The notes beneath the pieces were generated by a model, which was given only the letters and a program-made list of their open reading frames with translations, did no database searches and was not told the origin of the DNA. The position numbers were made by a program, and so were the translations under genes. DNA of 64,000 nt from Streptomyces sp. NBC_01235 (lineage in GTDB: Bacteria; Actinomycetota; Actinomycetes; Streptomycetales; Streptomycetaceae): positions 3,348,001 through 3,412,000 of the forward strand of contig NZ_CP108513.1 in the NCBI RefSeq assembly GCF_035989285.1, written 5' to 3'. Below are positions 19,284-28,041 of the stretch, one piece after another (positions within the stretch are counted from its first letter, which is position 1; the number at the start of each line of letters is the position of its first letter).

Positions 19284-20951
19284 TCATCCCTGGGTCTGCT
19301 GGATAGCTTCGCGAAGCACCTGGCGGTCGTCGAATGGACGGACGACGCCGGCGATGTCCTGGCCCTGCTCATGGCCCTTGCCCGCGACCAGCACGGTGTC
19401 CCCGGCGTGCGCGCGGGCGACGACCGCGGAGATAGCCGCGGCCCGGTCCTCGAACAGGAGGACCTCGCCGCGCTCGTGCGCGGGCACGGACGCCGCGCCC
19501 TCGAGCATGGTCGCGAGGATCGCGAGGGGGTCCTCGGAGCGGGGGTTGTCGGAGGTCAGTACGGCGGTGTCGGCGAACCGGGCGACGGCGGCGCCCATCG
19601 GGGCGCGCTTGGTGCGGTCCCGGTCACCGCCGCAGCCGAGGACGACGTGGAGCCGGCCCTTGGTGACCTTGCGCAGCGCTTTCAGGACCGACTCGACGGC
19701 GTCCGTCTTGTGGGCGTAGTCGACGACCGCGAGGTAGGCCTGTCCGGCGTCCACCCGCTCCAGGCGGCCCGGCACGCCCGGCACGGCGGCGATGCCGTCG
19801 GCGGCGGTCTGCGGGGCGATCCCGGCGGCCGCGAGGGAGACGATCGCGGCGAGGGTGTTGGCCACGTTGAAGGAGCCCGGCAGCGGCGACCTGGCCGCGA
19901 CCCGCACGCCTTCGGGGCCGACGACGGTGAAAGTCGAGTCCATCGGGCCGGTCTCGACGTCCACGGCGCGCCAGTCGGCGTCCGGGTCGCCCTCGGCGGA
20001 GAAGGTGACGACGGGGACCTCGGCCTCCTGGACCAGCCGGCGGCCGTACTCGTCGTCGAAGTTGACCACGCCGAGTTTGCTGCGTTTCCGGGTGAACAGC
20101 TGCGCCTTGGCCCCGAAGTAGTCCTCCATGTCGGAGTGGAACTCCATGTGCTCCGGGCTGAGGTTGGTGAAGACGGCGATGTCGAAGACGCAACCGTCGA
20201 CCCGGCCGAGGACCAGGGCATGGCTGGAGACCTCCATGGCGACGGCCTCGACACCGCGCTCGCGCATGACGGCGAACAGGGCCTGGAGGTCGGTGGCTTC
20301 GGGAGTGGTGCGCTCGGACTTGATGCGCTCCTCGCCGATGCGCATCTCGACGGTGCCGATGAGCCCGGGGGATCGGACGGACTTCAGGCCGCCCTCGACG
20401 AGGTAGGCGGTGGTGGTCTTGCCGGAGGTGCCGGTGATGCCGATCTGCAGCAGACCGCGGCCGGGGTGGCCGTAGATCGTGGCCGCCAGTTCGCCCATCC
20501 GTCCGCGCGGGTCGTCGACCACCAGGACCGGCAGCCCGGTCGCGGCGGCGCGCTCGGCGCCGGTGGGGTCGGTCAGGACGGCGACCGCGCCGAGGCCCGC
20601 GGCCTGCGTGACGAAGTCGGCGCCGTGCAGGCGGGCGCCCGGGAGGGCGGCGTACAGGTCGCCGGGGCGGACCGCGCGCGAGTCGTGGGTGATGCCCGTG
20701 ACCTCGGCGGCGCTCTCCGGCTGCTCGGCACCCAGCTGATCGGCGAGCTCCGCGAGGGGTGTGGCGGAGACCTGGGCCGGCCTGGGCGGTCCCGGATATG
20801 TCACGGAAGCGCCCTTCTGGGTGGTTTGGGACTGATCAGCGTGTGGCACGGCGGTGAGCGTACCGGGCGCACCGCCCTGCGGGCGAAGCGAGGGCGCGGA
20901 GGGCGCCGCGGGCGGTGCCTGGTTCCCGGGGTCGGGAGTGATCATGGTCAC
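19284..20951 (-). CDS. murE: UDP-MurNAc-L-Ala-D-Glu:diaminopimelate ligase MurE
   Basis: Adds the third peptide residue. 555 residues; ATP loop GTSGKTTT at 174-181. The substrate-selecting motif DNPRSEDP near the C terminus is the DNPR form that reads diaminopimelate rather than lysine, which agrees with the LL-DAP wall of Streptomyces. The first 55 residues are a Pro/Gln-rich extension typical of streptomycete MurE. Start at GTG 20951; an ATG two codons later (20945) is equally possible. Confidence 0.97.
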   Translation of the reverse strand: MTMITPDPGNQAPPAAPSAPSLRPQGGAPGTLTAVPHADQSQTTQKGASVTYPGPPRPAQVSATPLAELADQLGAEQPESAAEVTGITHDSRAVRPGDLYAALPGARLHGADFVTQAAGLGAVAVLTDPTGAERAAATGLPVLVVDDPRGRMGELAATIYGHPGRGLLQIGITGTSGKTTTAYLVEGGLKSVRSPGLIGTVEMRIGEERIKSERTTPEATDLQALFAVMRERGVEAVAMEVSSHALVLGRVDGCVFDIAVFTNLSPEHMEFHSDMEDYFGAKAQLFTRKRSKLGVVNFDDEYGRRLVQEAEVPVVTFSAEGDPDADWRAVDVETGPMDSTFTVVGPEGVRVAARSPLPGSFNVANTLAAIVSLAAAGIAPQTAADGIAAVPGVPGRLERVDAGQAYLAVVDYAHKTDAVESVLKALRKVTKGRLHVVLGCGGDRDRTKRAPMGAAVARFADTAVLTSDNPRSEDPLAILATMLEGAASVPAHERGEVLLFEDRAAAISAVVARAHAGDTVLVAGKGHEQGQDIAGVVRPFDDRQVLREAIQQTQG

Positions 20952-21034
20952 GGGTTGGTTCCTGGCTTGTTCGGCGCTGAACAGTGGCGGGCGGGGGTCG
21001 GAGGCGGGCGGGGGACGAAGAAGGGGTCGGGCGG

Positions 21035-23002
21035 TCAGGGCGTGAAGGAGACCGGGAGGTTCGCGGCCTTCGCGCCGGTCGGCGGGACCTGGAGGGTCTT
21101 CAGGGCGAACTCCATGACCTGCTTGAAGACGGGACCGCAGATCTGGCCGCCGAAGTAGCTGCCCTTGGTGGCGTTCTGGATGGCGCAGTACACGGTGACC
21201 CGGGGGTTGTCGGCGGGCGCGAACCCGGCGAACGACGAGGTGTAGCCCTTGTAGGTGCCGGTGGCCGGATCGACGCGGTTGGCGGTGCCGGTCTTACCCG
21301 CGACGCGGTAGCCGGGGATGCGCGCCTTGGCGCCGGTGCCCTGCTCGTCGTCCACGACCGACTCCAGCATCTGGGCGAGGGTCTTCGCCGTCTTCTGGCT
21401 GACGACACGGGACTTCGCGGGGGCCTCGGCGGGAGTGAAGCGTCCGTCCGGCCCCTTCGTGCCGCGCACGAGGGTGGGCTCGACGCGGACGCCGCCGTTG
21501 GCGATCGTCGAGTACACGGAGGCCGCCTGGAGCGCGCTCAGGGACATGCCCTGGCCGAAAGGGATCGTGTACTGCTGCGAGGTCGACCACGCGGCGGGCG
21601 CGGCGAGGATGCCCTTGGTCTCGCCGGGGAAGCCGAGCCCGGTCCGGCTGCCGATGCCGAACTTGCGCAGGTACGAGTAGAGGACCCGGTTGGCCTCGGC
21701 CTGCGTCTTGCCGAGCTGGCCGGTGGCCAGGATGGTGCCGATGTTGCTGGACTTGGCGAGCACGCCGTTGAGGGTGAGGGACCAGGTGGCGTGGTCGATG
21801 TCGTCCTGGAAGAGCCGGTCGCCGCGGTGCAGCCGGTTGGGCACGGTGACGTGCGTCAGCGGCGTCGCGGCGTTCTCCTCCAGCACGGCGGCCATCGACA
21901 TGACCTTGGCGGTGGAGCCGGGCTCGTAGACGTCCTGGACGGCGGCGTTGCCCAGGTCCGCCGAGGTGGCCCCCGAGAGGTCGTTGGGGTCGAAGCCCGG
22001 CGAGTTGGCCATGGCGAGGATCTCGCCGGTGCGGGCGTCCTGGACGATGACGTAGCCGCGGTCCGCCGCGGACTCCTCCACCTGGTCGGTGATGGCGTTC
22101 TGCGCGGCCCACTGGATGTCGCGGTCGATCGTCAGCTCCACGTCGGAGCCGGGCACCGCGGGGGTCTCGGTGGAGCCCGCGGTGGGCACCTGACGGCCGC
22201 CGGACTGGGCGTAGCGGATCTTGCCGTCCTGGCCGGCCAGGGTCGTGTTCAGCTGCTGCTCGATACCGCCGCCGCCCTTGCCGTCGGCGTTGACCCAGCC
22301 CAGTATCCCGGCGGCGAGCTCACCGTTGGGGTACACGCGCTTGGTGCTGGGAACGGCGAGGACACCCGCGAGGACGTTGACCGTGGAGCTGTCCGTCTCG
22401 GCCTTCGTGGCGAGCGCGGACTTCAGGTCCTTGATCTGCTTCCAGACCTGCGGGGTCTGCCGGCCGGCCAGCATCGTGTACCGGGCGGTCGGGTCCTTGG
22501 GCCGCAGCTTCTTGACGAGCGCGGACTGGTCCTGGCCGAGGATCGGCGCGAGGAGCGCGGCCGCCTGCTCCGGGCCGTCGTCGACCTTGAGCTGCTTACG
22601 GTTGAACATCGTGGGGTCGGCCGTGATGTCGTACGCGTCCTCGCTGGTCGCGAAGGCGATGCCGCCGCGGTCGGTGATCTCGCCGCGCTCGGCGGCCAGC
22701 ACCCGGCCGATGTACCGGTTCTGCTCGGCCTTGGTGGCGTAGGTGCTCGCGTCGACGGCCTGCACCTGGAGCAGGCGGACCACGAAGGCGACAAGCACCA
22801 GGGCGAGCGCGAGGCCCACCATGCGCAGCCGTGGGCGGGGACTGCCGAGCCGGATCACGCGCGGGGGCACGGGGCGGGCGGCGGGGGTGGTCGGACGGCG
22901 GGCCGGGCGGGCGCCGGGTCCCGGGCGCCGCCGGGCGGACACGGGGCGGGCGGGCCGGGCGGGGCCGGGCACGCGCCGGCGCGGCGGTTCCCTGTCGGAC
23001 AC
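21035..23002 (-). CDS. ftsI: Division transpeptidase FtsI (class B penicillin-binding protein 3)
   Basis: Septal peptidoglycan transpeptidase. 655 residues: basic, Pro-rich cytoplasmic tail (1-58), membrane segment about 60-80, dimerisation domain, transpeptidase domain. The active-site serine S363 and lysine K366 are in PGSTAKVMS, SxN is S418-N420 (KSSNIGT), and the KTG triad is K570-T571-G572. GTG start 5 bases past the ftsL stop, with the ribosome site overlapping that stop. The frame is open upstream for 221 codons as a shadow of ftsL and rsmH. Confidence 0.98.
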   Translation of the reverse strand: MSDREPPRRRVPGPARPARPVSARRRPGPGARPARRPTTPAARPVPPRVIRLGSPRPRLRMVGLALALVLVAFVVRLLQVQAVDASTYATKAEQNRYIGRVLAAERGEITDRGGIAFATSEDAYDITADPTMFNRKQLKVDDGPEQAAALLAPILGQDQSALVKKLRPKDPTARYTMLAGRQTPQVWKQIKDLKSALATKAETDSSTVNVLAGVLAVPSTKRVYPNGELAAGILGWVNADGKGGGGIEQQLNTTLAGQDGKIRYAQSGGRQVPTAGSTETPAVPGSDVELTIDRDIQWAAQNAITDQVEESAADRGYVIVQDARTGEILAMANSPGFDPNDLSGATSADLGNAAVQDVYEPGSTAKVMSMAAVLEENAATPLTHVTVPNRLHRGDRLFQDDIDHATWSLTLNGVLAKSSNIGTILATGQLGKTQAEANRVLYSYLRKFGIGSRTGLGFPGETKGILAAPAAWSTSQQYTIPFGQGMSLSALQAASVYSTIANGGVRVEPTLVRGTKGPDGRFTPAEAPAKSRVVSQKTAKTLAQMLESVVDDEQGTGAKARIPGYRVAGKTGTANRVDPATGTYKGYTSSFAGFAPADNPRVTVYCAIQNATKGSYFGGQICGPVFKQVMEFALKTLQVPPTGAKAANLPVSFTP

Positions 23003-23007
23003 TTCCG

Positions 23008-23571
23008 TCACCTGCCGGGGGTCTCGGGGGTGGCTGCGGTCGGGGCGGGGCTCTGGGCCGAAGGCCCGCTCGGCGTGGATGTCGTGGGGGACGGCGAGGA
23101 GACGATCGTCTGGGAGAGCGCCATGGCCTCCGGCGGCCGTACGACGACGGGGGCGTCCTCGGCGGCGGCCGAGGGGACGCCCTTCACGGTGCCGTCGGGG
23201 TCCAGGAAGGCCGGGTCTCCGCCGGGGACCATGCCGAGTTCGCGTGCGCGGCGCTGGAGGGCGTCCGGGGCGGAGTAGGAGTCGATGTCCCGCTGGAGCG
23301 CCTGCTCCTCGTCGGTGAGGCTCTTGGTGTCCTTCTGGAGGTCGTCCATCTTGAACGAGCCCTCGCTGAGCGCCGAGTTCATCACGAGCAGCCCGATGAG
23401 TCCGCCGCCGAGGAGGAGGACGACGAGGAGGACGAACGGGGTGCGGGCCGCCTGCCGCGGGCCGGCCGGGAAGAGCCGCGCGAGCCGGGCGGCTCTTCCC
23501 TTCAGTTCGGGTTTCCTGTTCACACGTCCACCCCCAGGTGGAATTCCGGACCCTCGGCTCACGCCCGTCAT
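23008..23571 (-). CDS. ftsL: Divisome protein FtsL
   Basis: Small bitopic septum protein that partners FtsQ and DivIC. 187 residues in the form annotated: membrane segment about 45-64, leucine-zipper-like coiled coil about 66-110, and a Ser/Pro/Thr-rich external tail. The ATG at 23571 overlaps the rsmH stop (ATGA). An in-frame GTG 16 codons later (VNRKPELKG) has a GGGGGTGG ribosome site and may be the real start. Assigned from position and topology since FtsL sequence is poorly conserved. Confidence 0.85.
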   Translation of the reverse strand: MTGVSRGSGIPPGGGRVNRKPELKGRAARLARLFPAGPRQAARTPFVLLVVLLLGGGLIGLLVMNSALSEGSFKMDDLQKDTKSLTDEEQALQRDIDSYSAPDALQRRARELGMVPGGDPAFLDPDGTVKGVPSAAAEDAPVVVRPPEAMALSQTIVSSPSPTTSTPSGPSAQSPAPTAATPETPGR

Positions 23572-24524
23572 TCGATGGACTCCCTGATCCGCTCGGCCCC
23601 GCGCAGTCGCGCCGGGGCGGCGCGCCGGTTCTCGGCGATCTCTTCCTCGGTGGGAAGTTCGGCACCGCGGGTGAGCAGCTTGAGCCGGGGCTGGTAGCGC
23701 TCGGGGACGACCGGCAGCCCGGGCGGCGCGGTGTTGGCGGCGCCGGCCGCGAACACCTGCTTGACCAGCCGGTCTTCGAGCGAGTGGTACGACAGGACGG
23801 CGATCCGCCCGCCCACGTCGAGCGCCTTCACGGCGGCCGGGATCGCCCGCTCCAGGACGGAGAGTTCGCCGTTGACCTCGATGCGCAGCGCCTGGAAGGT
23901 GCGCTTGGCGGGGTTGCCGCCGGTGCGCTTGGCGGCCTGCGGCAGCGCGTTGCGGATCAGTTCGACGAGCCGCGCGCTGTTGGTGAACGGCTCCTTGTCG
24001 CGCTCGCGCACGATCGCGGAGACGATCCGCTTGGCCTGCTTCTCCTCGCCGTACGCCCGCAGGATCCTGACGAGTTCGCCGGGCGGGTAGGTGTTGAGGA
24101 CCTCGGCGGCGCTGATGCCGGTCGTCTGGTCCATGCGCATGTCGAGCGGTGCGTCCTGGGCGTAGGCGAAGCCGCGGTCGGCCTCGTCGAGTTGCATGGA
24201 GGAGACGCCGAGGTCGAACAGGACGCCCTGCACGCGCGCGATGCCGAGCCGGTCGAGTACGTCGGGGAGTTCGTCGTAGACCGCGTGCACGAGGGTGGCG
24301 CGCTCGCCGAAGGGGGCGAGTCGCTCACCGGACAGGCGCAGGGCCTCCTTGTCACGGTCGAGGGCGACGAGGTGCGCCTCCGGGAACTGCGTCAGCAGGG
24401 CCTCGCTGTGCCCGCCGAGACCGAGCGTGCAGTCCACGACGACCGCTTCGGGCCGCTGGAGGGCGGGGGCCAACAGGTCCAGGCACCGCTGGAGCATCAC
24501 CGGGACGTGTCGACTCTGGCTCAA
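23568..24524 (-). CDS. rsmH: 16S rRNA m4C1402 methyltransferase RsmH
   Basis: First gene of the dcw operon. 318 residues, class I SAM methyltransferase: SAM loop [14 protein letters not shown] from D31, and later [22 protein letters not shown] and [14 protein letters not shown], all typical of MraW/RsmH. The only start giving a complete N terminus is a TTG at 24524 ([11 protein letters not shown]), with GAGAGGG 5 bases upstream. No mraZ precedes it. Confidence 0.95.
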   Translation of the reverse strand: MSQSRHVPVMLQRCLDLLAPALQRPEAVVVDCTLGLGGHSEALLTQFPEAHLVALDRDKEALRLSGERLAPFGERATLVHAVYDELPDVLDRLGIARVQGVLFDLGVSSMQLDEADRGFAYAQDAPLDMRMDQTTGISAAEVLNTYPPGELVRILRAYGEEKQAKRIVSAIVRERDKEPFTNSARLVELIRNALPQAAKRTGGNPAKRTFQALRIEVNGELSVLERAIPAAVKALDVGGRIAVLSYHSLEDRLVKQVFAAGAANTAPPGLPVVPERYQPRLKLLTRGAELPTEEEIAENRRAAPARLRGAERIRESIE

Positions 24525-24682
24525 GGGGCCCTCTCAGATCCGGCGGGTCATTACGCATCGCCGGGTCCCCGCCCCCTCATGAAGGGAAGGCCTGCCGGCG
24601 CCGCGGGGAGATCTCCGGCAGCCTGGCCGGGGTCTCACGGGATTCAGTCCAGCAGGGAGATCGTCGCCTCCCGCTTCGCGTC
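24525..24682 (-). other. Leader region of the dcw operon
   Basis: About 150 bases of untranslated leader between the predicted promoter and rsmH. It contains a CTGCCGG / CCGGCAG inverted repeat (24592-24598 and 24615-24621) around a GGAGATCTCC palindrome. No reading frame or known riboswitch seen. Confidence 0.4.
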
Positions 24683-24710
24683 ACTTTAGTCCACGGTGTC
24701 TCGCGGTCAA
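24683..24710 (-). promoter_or_regulatory. Predicted dcw operon promoter
   Basis: Leftward -35 TTGACC (24710-24705), 16-base spacer, -10 TAAAGT (24688-24683). This is the best sigma-70-type match in the gap and sits about 150 bases ahead of rsmH. Confidence 0.6.
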
Positions 24711-24838
24711 TCAACCGGCCTGTGCGGCGCGGCCACTGCGGGTCACTCCTCCCCACAGTCTTGTGGCTTACCTCACAAAGAGGACGTGATGACGCTCTTT
24801 TTCCCTTCTCACAGCAGGACCGGGACGTGCGTGACCAG

Positions 24839-24844
24839 TACCGT
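24839..24844 (+). promoter_or_regulatory. -10 box 7 bases before the carbonic anhydrase start
   Basis: TACCGT followed by 7 bases and the ATG at 24852. With no ribosome site in between, this favours a leaderless mRNA. Confidence 0.4.
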
Positions 24845-24851
24845 CATAGGT

Positions 24852-25397
24852 ATGACGACTTCTGCATCGGTTCCCGCAGGGCCCCAAGACGCCATAACCG
24901 AGGGCACCGTCACGGACCACCTCGTCGAGGCGAACGAACAGTACGCCGCCGCGTTCTCCGACCCCGGGATGGACGCCCGGCCCGTCCTGCACGTCGCGGT
25001 CGTGGCCTGCATGGACGCCCGACTCGACCTGCACGCCGCCCTCGGACTGGAGCTGGGCGACTGCCACACCATCCGCAACGCGGGCGGGGTGGTCACCGAC
25101 GACGTGATCCGCTCCCTCACCATCAGCCAGCGAGCGCTCGGCACCCGCAGCGTGGTCCTCATCCACCACACCGGCTGCGGCCTGGAATCCCTCACCGAGG
25201 AGTTCCGGCACGAGCTGGAGATGGAGGTCGGCCAGCGTCCCGCCTGGGCCGTGGAAGCCTTCCGGGACGTCGACCAGGACGTCCGGCAGTCGATGCAGCG
25301 GGTGCGCACCTCGCCGTTCCTGGTGCACACCGACGACGTGCGCGGCTTCGTGTTCGACGTCAAGACGGGCCTGCTCCGCGAGATCGACCCCTCGTAA
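24852..25397 (+). CDS. Beta-class carbonic anhydrase
   Basis: 181 residues. Interconverts CO2 and bicarbonate. The zinc ligands C53 (in ACMDARLD), H106 and C109 (HHTGCG) and the Asp55-Arg57 dyad of beta carbonic anhydrases are all present; the protein is short, like the actinobacterial clade related to Rv1284. Start MTTSASVPAG at 24852 is chosen from family length and a -10 box 7 bases upstream. An alternative ATG at 24788 has a good GAGGA site and would add 21 residues that look unrelated to the family. Confidence 0.85.
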   Translation: MTTSASVPAGPQDAITEGTVTDHLVEANEQYAAAFSDPGMDARPVLHVAVVACMDARLDLHAALGLELGDCHTIRNAGGVVTDDVIRSLTISQRALGTRSVVLIHHTGCGLESLTEEFRHELEMEVGQRPAWAVEAFRDVDQDVRQSMQRVRTSPFLVHTDDVRGFVFDVKTGLLREIDPS

Positions 25398-25627
25398 ATT
25401 GCTGTCCTCACCCTGTTGATTTCCGCCCCTCGGACGCCCAATCAGTCATAACACCGACATATCGCGGACAGTTGTCCACAGGCGAGTGACACGAATCGGT
25501 AACGGCAGCAAGAATGCGGGTGTGACGCCACGCTGAGCAGTTTGCGAACGGCGTCCGTGATTCGGGGTGGGCCGGTTTGCCGCACAGAGCGTCGGCCCGG
25601 AGAAAGTTTTGGGCCGAGGAGGGCCGG
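25398..25627. other. Gap before the MoxR operon
   Basis: 230 bases without a gene. A 12-bp palindrome GGACA-GT-TGTCC lies at 25466-25477. The operon promoter should be here, but I see no convincing -35/-10 pair. Confidence 0.35.
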
Positions 25628-26662
25628 GTGACGACCTATGACGAGCGAGCGAGCCTCACAGATCTGACCGCCACTGTGGAGCGTGTCCGCAGTTCGGTGG
25701 AGGGAGTGATCGAGGGCAAGCCCGAGGTCGTACGGCTTTCGCTGACCGTGCTCCTCGCCGAGGGGCATCTGTTGATCGAGGACGTTCCGGGCGTCGGCAA
25801 GACGATGCTCGCCAAGGCGCTGGCGAAGTCCATCGACTGCTCGGTGCGCCGTATCCAGTTCACGCCCGACCTGCTGCCCTCGGACATCACCGGTGTGTCC
25901 ATCTGGGATCAGCAGCGCCGGGACTTCGAGTTCAAGCCGGGCGCGATCTTCTCGCAGATCGTGATCGGCGACGAGATCAACCGCGCCTCGCCCAAGACGC
26001 AGTCGGCGCTCCTTGAGTCGCTGGAGGAGCGCCAGGTCACCATCGACGGGACGACGTACGAGCTGCCCAGCCCGTTCATGGTGGTGGCCACGCAGAACCC
26101 GGTCGAGATGGAGGGCACCTATCCGCTGCCCGAGGCGCAGCGCGACCGCTTCATGGCGCGCGTCTCGATCGGCTACCCGAGCCCCGAGGCCGAGCTGCAG
26201 ATGCTCGACGTGCACGGCGGGGTCAGCCCCCTGGACGACCTCCAGCCGGTCGCGCACGCGCACGAGATCGTGAAGCTGATCGACGCGGTCCGCGGTGTCC
26301 ACGTCGCCGACTCGGTCCGCCGCTACGCGGTCGACCTGGTCACCGCCACGCGCACCCACCCCGACCTCAGACTCGGCGCCTCCCCGCGGGCAACGTTGCA
26401 TCTGGTGCGCGCGGCCAAGGCGACCGCCGCCCTCAGCGGCCGGGACTACGCGCTGCCGGACGACGTCCAGAACCTCGCCGTGGCCGTCCTGGCCCACCGT
26501 CTGCTGCCCACCGCTCAGGCCCAGCTGAACCGCCGCACGGCGGAGCAGGTCGTCGAGGACATCATCCAGCGCACCCCGGTGCCGGCCACCCCCCAGCAGC
26601 ACGGGTACGGGCTGGGCCGCGGCACACAGGCGTATGGCCAGCAGCAGCCGCGGAGGCTGTGA
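25628..26662 (+). CDS. MoxR-family AAA+ ATPase
   Basis: 344 residues. Walker A GVGKT in DVPGVGKTMLAKAL, Walker B GDEINRASPKTQSALLE, and sensor NPVEMEGTYPLPEAQRDRF, all classic for MoxR chaperone-like ATPases thought to assemble or activate partner proteins with von Willebrand or DUF58 domains. GTG start at 25628 with GAGGAGGG upstream; 17 additional open codons before it lack a site. The next gene overlaps its stop. Confidence 0.95.
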   Translation: MTTYDERASLTDLTATVERVRSSVEGVIEGKPEVVRLSLTVLLAEGHLLIEDVPGVGKTMLAKALAKSIDCSVRRIQFTPDLLPSDITGVSIWDQQRRDFEFKPGAIFSQIVIGDEINRASPKTQSALLESLEERQVTIDGTTYELPSPFMVVATQNPVEMEGTYPLPEAQRDRFMARVSIGYPSPEAELQMLDVHGGVSPLDDLQPVAHAHEIVKLIDAVRGVHVADSVRRYAVDLVTATRTHPDLRLGASPRATLHLVRAAKATAALSGRDYALPDDVQNLAVAVLAHRLLPTAQAQLNRRTAEQVVEDIIQRTPVPATPQQHGYGLGRGTQAYGQQQPRRL

Positions 26663-28041
26663 TGACCCCCGGGGGGACCGGGCAGCCGTCGACCGGCCGC
26701 GGCGAGGGCGAGAAGGGCGGCGCGCGCACGGCCCTGGCCGGTCTGACCACCCGCGGCCGGTCCTTCCTGGCCGCCGGCATCGCGGCCGCGATCTGCGCCT
26801 ACGTGCTCGGACAGCCCGACCTGCTGCGGGTCGGTCTGCTGCTGGCCGCCCTGCCGCTGATCTGCGCGGCCGTCGTCTACCGCACCCGATACCGGGTGGC
26901 CGGCAGCCGCCGGCTCTCCCCCGCGCGCGTGCCCGCGGGCAGCGAGGCCCGCGTCCATCTGCGGATGGACAACGTCTCACGGCTGCCCACCGGCCTGCTG
27001 ATGCTCCAGGACCGGGTGCCGTACGTGCTCGGCCCGCGCCCCCGCTTCGTCCTGGACCGGGTGGAGGCGGGCGGCCGCCGCGAGGTGTCCTACCGGGTCC
27101 GCTCCGACCTGCGTGGCCGCTACCCGCTGGGCCCTCTCCAACTGCGCCTGAACGACCCGTTCGGCATGTGCGAACTGACCCGCTCCTTCTCGACGTACGA
27201 CACGCTGACGGTGATCCCGCGCGTCGAGGCGCTGTCGCCGGTCCGGCTGACCGGCGAGGCCAAGGGGTACGGCGACGGGCGGCAGCGCTCGCTGGCACTG
27301 GCCGGCGAGGACGACGTGATCCCGCGCGGCTACCGCCACGGCGACGACCTGCGCCGCGTGCACTGGCGCCTCACCGCGCGCTACGGCGAGCTGATGGTGC
27401 GCCGCGAGGAACAGCCCCAGCGCTCCCGCTGCACGGTGCTCCTGGACACCCGGGGCCTGGCCTACCAGGGCGCGGGCCCTGACTCGGCGTTCGAGTGGGC
27501 GGTCTCGGGCGCCGCGTCCGTTCTGGTGCACATGCTGGAACGGGGCTTCTCCGTACGGCTGCTGACGGACACGGGCAACTCCGTGCCCGGAGAGGGCGCC
27601 GACGGGTTCGCCGGGGCGAACCAGGAGTCGGCGGACGCGGCCGGGCTGATGATGGACACCCTCGCCGTGGTCGACCACTCCGACGGCACGGGCCTGTCCC
27701 GGGCGTACGACGTGCTGCGCGGCGGCAACGAGGGACTGCTGGTGGCCTTCCTCGGCGATCTCGACGAGGAGCAGGCGGCGGTGGCCGCGAAGATGCGCCA
27801 GCGCAGTGGAGGCGCGGTCGCCTTCCTCCTGGACGGCGACAACTGGGTGCGTGAACCGAACGGCGGGCCCGATCCGATGAACAGGCAGGAGGAGCGGCTG
27901 CGGATGCTGCGGGAGGCGGGCTGGACGGCCCTGAGCGTGCCGCGGGGCGCTTCGCTGAACGAGCTGTGGCGTCAGGCGGACCGCGACCGGGCGGGCGTGA
28001 CGACGGCGAGCGCGGCGAGCAACGGGGAGGGAAGAGCATGA
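26662..28041 (+). CDS. DUF58-domain membrane protein
   Basis: 459 residues. Two membrane segments (about 33-50 and 54-73) followed by a cytoplasmic part holding the DUF58 core: RRVHWRLTARYGELMVRREE, the usual signature, then a von Willebrand-like fold region. Such proteins accompany MoxR ATPases and transglutaminase-fold partners. ATG at 26662 touches the moxR stop (TGATG) and has GGAGG 5 bases upstream; a GTG one codon earlier is possible. Confidence 0.9.
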   Translation: MTPGGTGQPSTGRGEGEKGGARTALAGLTTRGRSFLAAGIAAAICAYVLGQPDLLRVGLLLAALPLICAAVVYRTRYRVAGSRRLSPARVPAGSEARVHLRMDNVSRLPTGLLMLQDRVPYVLGPRPRFVLDRVEAGGRREVSYRVRSDLRGRYPLGPLQLRLNDPFGMCELTRSFSTYDTLTVIPRVEALSPVRLTGEAKGYGDGRQRSLALAGEDDVIPRGYRHGDDLRRVHWRLTARYGELMVRREEQPQRSRCTVLLDTRGLAYQGAGPDSAFEWAVSGAASVLVHMLERGFSVRLLTDTGNSVPGEGADGFAGANQESADAAGLMMDTLAVVDHSDGTGLSRAYDVLRGGNEGLLVAFLGDLDEEQAAVAAKMRQRSGGAVAFLLDGDNWVREPNGGPDPMNRQEERLRMLREAGWTALSVPRGASLNELWRQADRDRAGVTTASAASNGEGRA